Shown piece by piece: positions 52,447 to 56,907 of a DNA stretch of 56,907 nucleotides. The notes under the pieces are model-generated. The model was not told the DNA's origin and did no database searches. It worked only from the letters and a program-made list of their open reading frames with translations. Numbering within the stretch: the first letter of the stretch is position 1; each line of letters starts with the position of its first letter. The stretch spans positions 1 to 56,907 of the forward strand of contig PLLC01000026.1 in NCBI GenBank assembly GCA_003141195.1. The letters run 5' to 3'. Source of the stretch: Syntrophaceae bacterium. Lineage in GTDB: Bacteria > Desulfobacterota > Syntrophia > Syntrophales > UBA5619. A program made the translations under genes and the position numbers.

Positions 52447-52555
52447 TACTGCAATCCTCCTCTTGTGGATACTAAATCACGTTAGATATTACAAAATATA
52501 CTCACCGGTTATTCCGGAAAGTACCGATTTTAGATCAAATGCACCGGACAATCAC

Positions 52556-53182
52556 TCATTTCTGAGCCATTGCCTCGAGCAGTCCAGCCGCTCTGTCCGC
52601 GTTGAAAATTCCACACATGCAGGGCTTGAACAGGCGTTCGGCACCCTGCTCGGGGGTCATTTCCCTGTTCTTAACCTTGGTCGCCGTATCTTCGATCAGC
52701 TTCACTGTGACCATGCCATGGCCGCACATGGTGTTTAGTTCCAAAACGTCCTGCGGCGGCAAACGGTCGGTCCGACCCCAGCGTCCTAAAGAATTATTGA
52801 CCGTGTGGAAAGGTAATTCGGATATTTTGCAGCACTCACGTACTTTGTCAAAAAGGCCGGAAACGACTACCGATAAGCCTAAATCCGCCGACTTGAGTTC
52901 CTTCAGGGCGGCGGTCATCTTTTCCAGGTCGTTGAACACGGCGTGCACCACCGCACGGTCTTCAACATGTTCCAAGAGTTTATCAAGCCCGCCCTGATAG
53001 TATTCGTTGCCCAGGCGACAATCGCCAATCCGGATGGCTCCATTCTTCAGACTGATTTCCAGCATTTTCCGCAGCTTGGGGCCGGATCCGACGTGGTTGA
53101 TATCCTTCGAAGGCATAAAGAGCAGGATATAATCCCGGCTCAAGCTTTCGGGGTTGCCCACTCGATGAAGTGTGTGAGTCAT
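52556..53182 (-). CDS. Conserved cysteine-rich protein, partner of the ferredoxin-like protein
   Basis: A 208-residue soluble protein that I cannot assign. It has an N-terminal alpha/beta region (DYILLFMPSKDINHVGSGPK), a middle alpha/beta part, and a C-terminal region with cysteine clusters: RECCKI, ELNTMCGHGMVTVKL and FKPCMCGIFN. These could bind an iron-sulfur cluster or metal. The start overlaps the stop of the ferredoxin-domain gene by 4 bp, so the two are probably subunits of one enzyme. It lies upstream of the PanB homologue in the catabolic cluster. AAGGAGGA precedes the ATG. Confidence 0.75.
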   Translation of the reverse strand: MTHTLHRVGNPESLSRDYILLFMPSKDINHVGSGPKLRKMLEISLKNGAIRIGDCRLGNEYYQGGLDKLLEHVEDRAVVHAVFNDLEKMTAALKELKSADLGLSVVVSGLFDKVRECCKISELPFHTVNNSLGRWGRTDRLPPQDVLELNTMCGHGMVTVKLIEDTATKVKNREMTPEQGAERLFKPCMCGIFNADRAAGLLEAMAQK

Positions 53183-53904
53183 ATTGAATCCTCCTTGATC
53201 AGAGGCCGGCCCAGGCCGACGTTCGTTTTCCCGTTGGGAGCAAACCACACCCCGTTTTGGTGCATGACGGAATGAGTGGGTATAGAACCGTCGGGGGCTA
53301 CGCGCGACGCCACACAGAGGGAAAAAACGGTTTCAATTTGCCGGCTGACCTGCTTCAGGCCTGAAAGCACCTGATCGAGCGTTTCCAAAGGCACGGAAAA
53401 CTCAATTATCGCCGAAAGCACTTTCTCGTTGAGGACATCATCCTTGAATTTTCCGGTCTTGACATCGGACATCAGGGAGGTGGTGGGGTTGCTCGATTCG
53501 AACTCAACCCCCAGTTTTGCCATCGCCATGGCTATTTTCTCCACGTCATAAAACCGCGCCCCCACCACAGGCCGACCGACTTCGATGCCTATCCCCGCCC
53601 ATCCATGCTTGAAGCGGCCGGTGACTTCGTTTGTCTTCATCTCCTCGGTCCCGCGTCCTGAAATGCCCGATTCCGGGGCGATGGTTAAAACGTCGCTCAG
53701 GACGCTGCGCACGGTTCGCGGCCATTCGAGTTTCTGCTGATAGATAGCATCCGCCGGGCAGTGGGCCATCCTCAGGCAGTTGTAGCATTCCGTGCATTCA
53801 TCAAAATCGATTTCGGCGCACTCATCGCCGATCGTGATGGCTCCCACGGGGCAATAGACCTCACACTGCCCACAAGCAATGCACTTTTCCGGGTCAATCA
53901 GCAT
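53179..53904 (-). CDS. Ferredoxin-domain protein with unknown C-terminal domain
   Basis: A 241-residue protein. Residues 8 to about 60 are a two-cluster ferredoxin: CIACGQCEVYCPVGAI, then CTECYNCLRMAHCPADAI. The remaining 180 residues (RFKHGWAGIGIEVGRPVVGA, KLGVEFESSNPTTSLMSDVK, LETLDQVLSGLKQVSRQIET) form an unrecognised domain with GxGxE and several Asp. It overlaps the next gene by 4 bp, and the pair probably forms an electron-carrying enzyme for the cluster's substrate. AAAGGAGAA precedes the ATG at 53904. Confidence 0.8.
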   Translation of the reverse strand: MLIDPEKCIACGQCEVYCPVGAITIGDECAEIDFDECTECYNCLRMAHCPADAIYQQKLEWPRTVRSVLSDVLTIAPESGISGRGTEEMKTNEVTGRFKHGWAGIGIEVGRPVVGARFYDVEKIAMAMAKLGVEFESSNPTTSLMSDVKTGKFKDDVLNEKVLSAIIEFSVPLETLDQVLSGLKQVSRQIETVFSLCVASRVAPDGSIPTHSVMHQNGVWFAPNGKTNVGLGRPLIKEDSI

Positions 53905-54034
53905 TCGGTATTCTCCTTTCGGGGTCAATATATAAATGATCTAAAAACACTTTTCTCTAATCAGGTGCCGTGGAATTTGTTCTCTTTGCTTACGCAACAT
54001 CACGGATTTCCTTCAGGATGATCGCCAATTCATC

Positions 54035-54790
54035 TTAAGGAAGGTCCGTCTTCGCTCCCAAATTCCATTGACTCAAGACATGGGACATGGCATTGGCGAG
54101 ATGGCGCCGCATCAGTTTTCCCGCAGCCTTTTTATCCCTGCGATCAAGGCAATCGATCAGTTGGGAATGCTCAGCCCAAGCCTGTCTCCAGGAACTATCC
54201 TTGCGCAATCCCAACGCTCTAAGCCTGAGAACCGTATTCCTCACGTTGCTGATAAGATCCATCAGGTATCTGCTGTTGGTGGATTGGTAAATGGTTTCAT
54301 GAAAAAGGGAATTGAGCTCGAATATCTGACGCAGCTTGGTCTCTCTTGGGATTGACGAAGATTCAAGCATCTGGCTGGCCTGATCCCGGATGTACCTGAG
54401 AGTTTCGATGGCTTTCGGTTGAATTCGCTCACAGGCCAATTCTACTCCATAGGCTTCAAGAACACCGCGAATGGCAAACAAATCTCTAATGGTTTCAAGA
54501 TCGAGCCGGGTAATTCGGATGCCATTCTGGGGCAATCTTTCAACCAGGCCGTCCTTTTCTAAGAGGTGGAAAGCATGTCGAATCGGAGTGCGACTGGCAT
54601 TGAAGGCCTTGGCGACTTCCTCCTGCATCAACCTTTCTCCAGGCTGGATTTCACTATTCAGAATCTTCTTCTTCAGCAGATCATAGATCTGATCGGAGAT
54701 GGACTTGGGTGGACGAACCTGTTCGGATTCCAGCCACAGACCCGATATTCTGTCATGATTTGTATTATCTTTCTGTAAGTTTTTGATCAT
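54035..54790 (-). CDS. GntR-family regulator (FadR/FCD subfamily)
   Basis: A 251-residue regulator with an N-terminal winged helix (SISDQIYDLLKKKILNSEIQ, PGERLMQEEVAKAFNASRTP, IRHAFHLLEKDGLVERLPQN) and a helical FCD ligand domain (RDLFAIRGVLEAYGVELACE, LFHETIYQSTNSRYL, AEHSQLIDCLDRRD). FCD regulators bind organic acids through a metal site with His and Asp. The ATG at 54790 fits the GAGGAGG site best. It lies between the TRAP permease and the catabolic genes and probably controls both. Confidence 0.92.
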   Translation of the reverse strand: MIKNLQKDNTNHDRISGLWLESEQVRPPKSISDQIYDLLKKKILNSEIQPGERLMQEEVAKAFNASRTPIRHAFHLLEKDGLVERLPQNGIRITRLDLETIRDLFAIRGVLEAYGVELACERIQPKAIETLRYIRDQASQMLESSSIPRETKLRQIFELNSLFHETIYQSTNSRYLMDLISNVRNTVLRLRALGLRKDSSWRQAWAEHSQLIDCLDRRDKKAAGKLMRRHLANAMSHVLSQWNLGAKTDLP

Positions 54791-54927
54791 AACCATAGCC
54801 TCCTCAAAAGGCATCGAACTAAAGGGCGATCGGCTGAATAAGAACCACTGACACTATGATAGGGGTGATGGCCGTCACCTATTTCGCAACATCCCGGCTT
54901 GCCTCCTCTAAGTCAATATCAGCTCTC

Positions 54928-56784
54928 TTAGACGAGGCTGAAGAGGCGTGGAAGCACGAGGGTAAACCAGGGGAAAAATGCTACGAACAATGCCCCAATC
55001 AGCAACACCACGAAGTAAGGTGTATAAGCACGTGTGGCCTTTTCCACATTGACTGGACCCAGCGCACAGGCAATCAGAAAACCGATCCCCATGGGAGGTA
55101 GAAATAATCCGATTCCCAAGGCAGTGATCATGACAATCCCGTAGTGCAACGGGGTAATATCAGCGAAATGGCCCATAATCGGGAAGAGGATCGGCGTAAA
55201 AATGATCAAGCACGGGAGTCCTTCGAGAAATGCGCCAAACACCACGAACAAGGCGATCGTGATCAACAGAAACGGCGCTGAACTGCTCGATAGTTTCGTG
55301 ATCAGGGTCGCAAGCAAACCGGGGACCCCCTCCGCCGCAAAAATCCAGGAGAGGAGCGATGCCGTTCCCACCAAAAGAAGGATCATGCCGGTCAATGAGG
55401 CCGCATTCACCAAGATAGGCATCAGATCGCGCGGCTTAATCTCCCGATAGACAAATACCCCGAGGATCAGGGCGTAAATAACGCCGATCATGCCGGCCTC
55501 GGTCGGTGTCACGAGCCCTCCGAGGATGCCGCCCAGGATGATGACGGGCGTCAAGAGCGGCAGGATAGCCCGGCGAAAGGCCACCAGGACTTCCCTTGCG
55601 GACTGCCGCCGCTCAAGAGGAATATTTTCCCGCACCGCCTGGACATAGATGAGGAGGATCAACGGCACTGCCATGCAAAGAGCCGGCACGAATCCGGCGA
55701 TGAACAAAGCCGCCACGGACAGGTTGGTCAGGTTTGCCAACACAACCATGGGAATGCAGGGGGGAACCAGCATCCCCATAGCCGATGCGGAAGCAACGAT
55801 CGACACCGCCTGTTCCGGACGATACCCCCCGCGCTTCATTGCCGGGATGAGTAATGAACCCATCGCGGAGACGTCGGCTACGGATGCGCCGGAAATCCCC
55901 GAAAAAATGTATTCCCCCAAAACTGTGGAAATCCCAAGGCTTCCGCGCATATGGCCGACAAGCGCCCGCGCGAAATTAACGAGACGCTCCGTGATACCGC
56001 CGGTATTCATCAAATCGCCCACGAGGACAAAGAGGGGGACCGCAAGCAGGACAAACGAGTCCATCCCGCCAATGATGGTAATGGGAGCGATTAAAAGTTG
56101 TATATTGCCTCTGGCCAGCAGGTAAACAAGACAAGCCAAGCCGATGGTGACCGAAATGGGCGTGTTAATCGCCATTAAGATGACAACCACGCAAACCATA
56201 GCGATGATCAAGAAGCCCGAGGGTATGGGCATATATTTTCCGATGAACATCAGGGCGGCGGTCAAAACGACGACTCCAATAGCCGAGACGAAAGTCGAAA
56301 CCCATTCTTTCCGTTTGAGTATCGTATGCAATTGGTACAATACGAAAATTAGCCCTGCCGCGGGAAGGGCTGCAAACACCCATGCCATGGAAAAATGCAT
56401 GGTGATGGAGTAAGATCCCTTCATGGCAACCGCGGTTCCTACTCCCTTGTACAGCAAGAATAGCGAAAAGGTGGTAACCAGGATGACAACAACGGTTTCG
56501 AGTTTTCGGCGGACCGATGCCGACAACCGGGTTACCAGAGTGTCAATGCTGACGTGAGAGCTCCGCGCAAGCGCAACACCAGCGCCCAGAAAATTCCCCC
56601 AGATAAAGAGGTAACGGGAAAGCTCCTCGGTCCACGCCGGCAATTCCTGCAAAATATACCGGCACACGATCTGCATCGTTACAACGAGCGTTATGAGGAT
56701 CAATATTATTGCCGCCGCGAATTCGAGCCATTTAGTCGGTTTTCCGGTCCGTTGGGGCCCCTCTTTAACGGTGCTTTCCGTCAT
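54928..56784 (-). CDS. Fused TRAP transporter permease (DctQM)
   Basis: A 618-residue membrane protein in which the small permease (residues ~15-165: four helices, AWTEELSRYLFIWGNFLGAG) and the large permease (from ~190: AINTPISVTIGLACLVYLLA, AVPLFVLVGDLMNTGGITER, SGISGASVADVSAMGSLLIP, SASAMGMLVPPCIPMVVL, VTPTEAGMIGVIYALI) are one chain. It imports an organic acid by ion coupling. Its binding protein is not in the window and may lie upstream beyond 56784. GGAGGGGGAG precedes the ATG. The GntR gene follows on the same strand. Confidence 0.93.
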   Translation of the reverse strand: MTESTVKEGPQRTGKPTKWLEFAAAIILILITLVVTMQIVCRYILQELPAWTEELSRYLFIWGNFLGAGVALARSSHVSIDTLVTRLSASVRRKLETVVVILVTTFSLFLLYKGVGTAVAMKGSYSITMHFSMAWVFAALPAAGLIFVLYQLHTILKRKEWVSTFVSAIGVVVLTAALMFIGKYMPIPSGFLIIAMVCVVVILMAINTPISVTIGLACLVYLLARGNIQLLIAPITIIGGMDSFVLLAVPLFVLVGDLMNTGGITERLVNFARALVGHMRGSLGISTVLGEYIFSGISGASVADVSAMGSLLIPAMKRGGYRPEQAVSIVASASAMGMLVPPCIPMVVLANLTNLSVAALFIAGFVPALCMAVPLILLIYVQAVRENIPLERRQSAREVLVAFRRAILPLLTPVIILGGILGGLVTPTEAGMIGVIYALILGVFVYREIKPRDLMPILVNAASLTGMILLLVGTASLLSWIFAAEGVPGLLATLITKLSSSSAPFLLITIALFVVFGAFLEGLPCLIIFTPILFPIMGHFADITPLHYGIVMITALGIGLFLPPMGIGFLIACALGPVNVEKATRAYTPYFVVLLIGALFVAFFPWFTLVLPRLFSLV

Positions 56785-56907
56785 CTCCCCCTCCCGCGTC
56801 AGTTTCTTTCATAAGTTTCGATTTACATCGTTTCAATCAAACACATGATCTCCTGAACACTTTGGCATTATCGCATCTGCATAGTTCTACTCCGACATAT
56901 AATTGAT

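Overview
The window looks like chromosome from a GC-rich, strictly anaerobic Desulfobacterota (former Deltaproteobacteria), probably a relative of the Syntrophales. This is inferred from the gene families: acyl-CoA dehydrogenase with EtfBA, paired acyl-CoA ligases, a one-piece ~640-residue aconitase, a fused homocysteine methyltransferase/methylenetetrahydrofolate reductase, several TRAP carboxylate transporters, and a recurrent GGGACAG/CCCC palindromic repeat. No rRNA, tRNA or CRISPR array was seen.

Layout. 0.2-8.7 kb: aminotransferase, an IS remnant, a GGDEF-like sensor with a lipoprotein, Nudix hydrolase, a thioredoxin with two zinc ribbons, a HAD protein, thiE and thiM, and a small membrane protein. 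8.9-12.8 kb: acyl-CoA dehydrogenase-etfB-etfA, an HD-domain protein and a tautomerase. 12.8-17.1 kb: the most unusual part, a decayed integron. Minus-strand genes are separated by attC-like sites at 14226-14283, 15265-15324 and 16216-16272. They lie downstream of an attI-like site and of an integron integrase gene that has lost its whole middle, leaving an N-terminal stub joined in frame to the C-terminal tyrosine motif. The cassettes carry a PD-(D/E)XK-like protein, an AT-rich membrane protein, a secreted gluzincin-like protein without its zinc motif, and a YefM/YoeB pair whose toxin lacks its C-terminal end.

17.3-24.1 kb: glycogen phosphorylase, a UbiE/MenG methyltransferase, a glyoxalase II/I pair and a metallophosphoesterase-nucleotidyltransferase fusion. 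24.6-32.2 kb: one minus-strand cluster, sdhA-sdhC-sdhB-acn-icd-prpF-like, for the oxidative branch of the TCA cycle. 32.4-35.6 kb: a TRAP transporter (dctP, a strong hairpin, dctQ, dctM), which probably supplies carboxylates. 35.8-42.2 kb: an IS remnant, a frameshifted PilZ gene, and a TetR-controlled fatty-acid activation set (enoyl-CoA hydratase and two acyl-CoA ligases). 42.3-46.2 kb: frameshifted deoC, the methionine/folate fusion enzyme, a flavin-binding protein and a TrpF-like protein. 46.8-56.8 kb: a GntR-associated catabolic cluster (fused TRAP permease, GntR, an Fe-S protein pair of unknown function, PanB homologue, beta-hydroxyacid dehydrogenase, amidohydrolase, FGGY kinase, DHDPS-family lyase) whose substrate is unknown.

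How the genes fit together: Etf, succinate dehydrogenase and a MenG-type enzyme are consistent with a menaquinone-based chain fed by acyl-CoA and succinate oxidation. The TRAP systems and acyl-CoA ligases suggest growth on organic acids. The integron and the 46.8-56.8 kb cluster are the best places to look for undescribed biology. All functional statements come from reading sequences and motifs; no database search was run.
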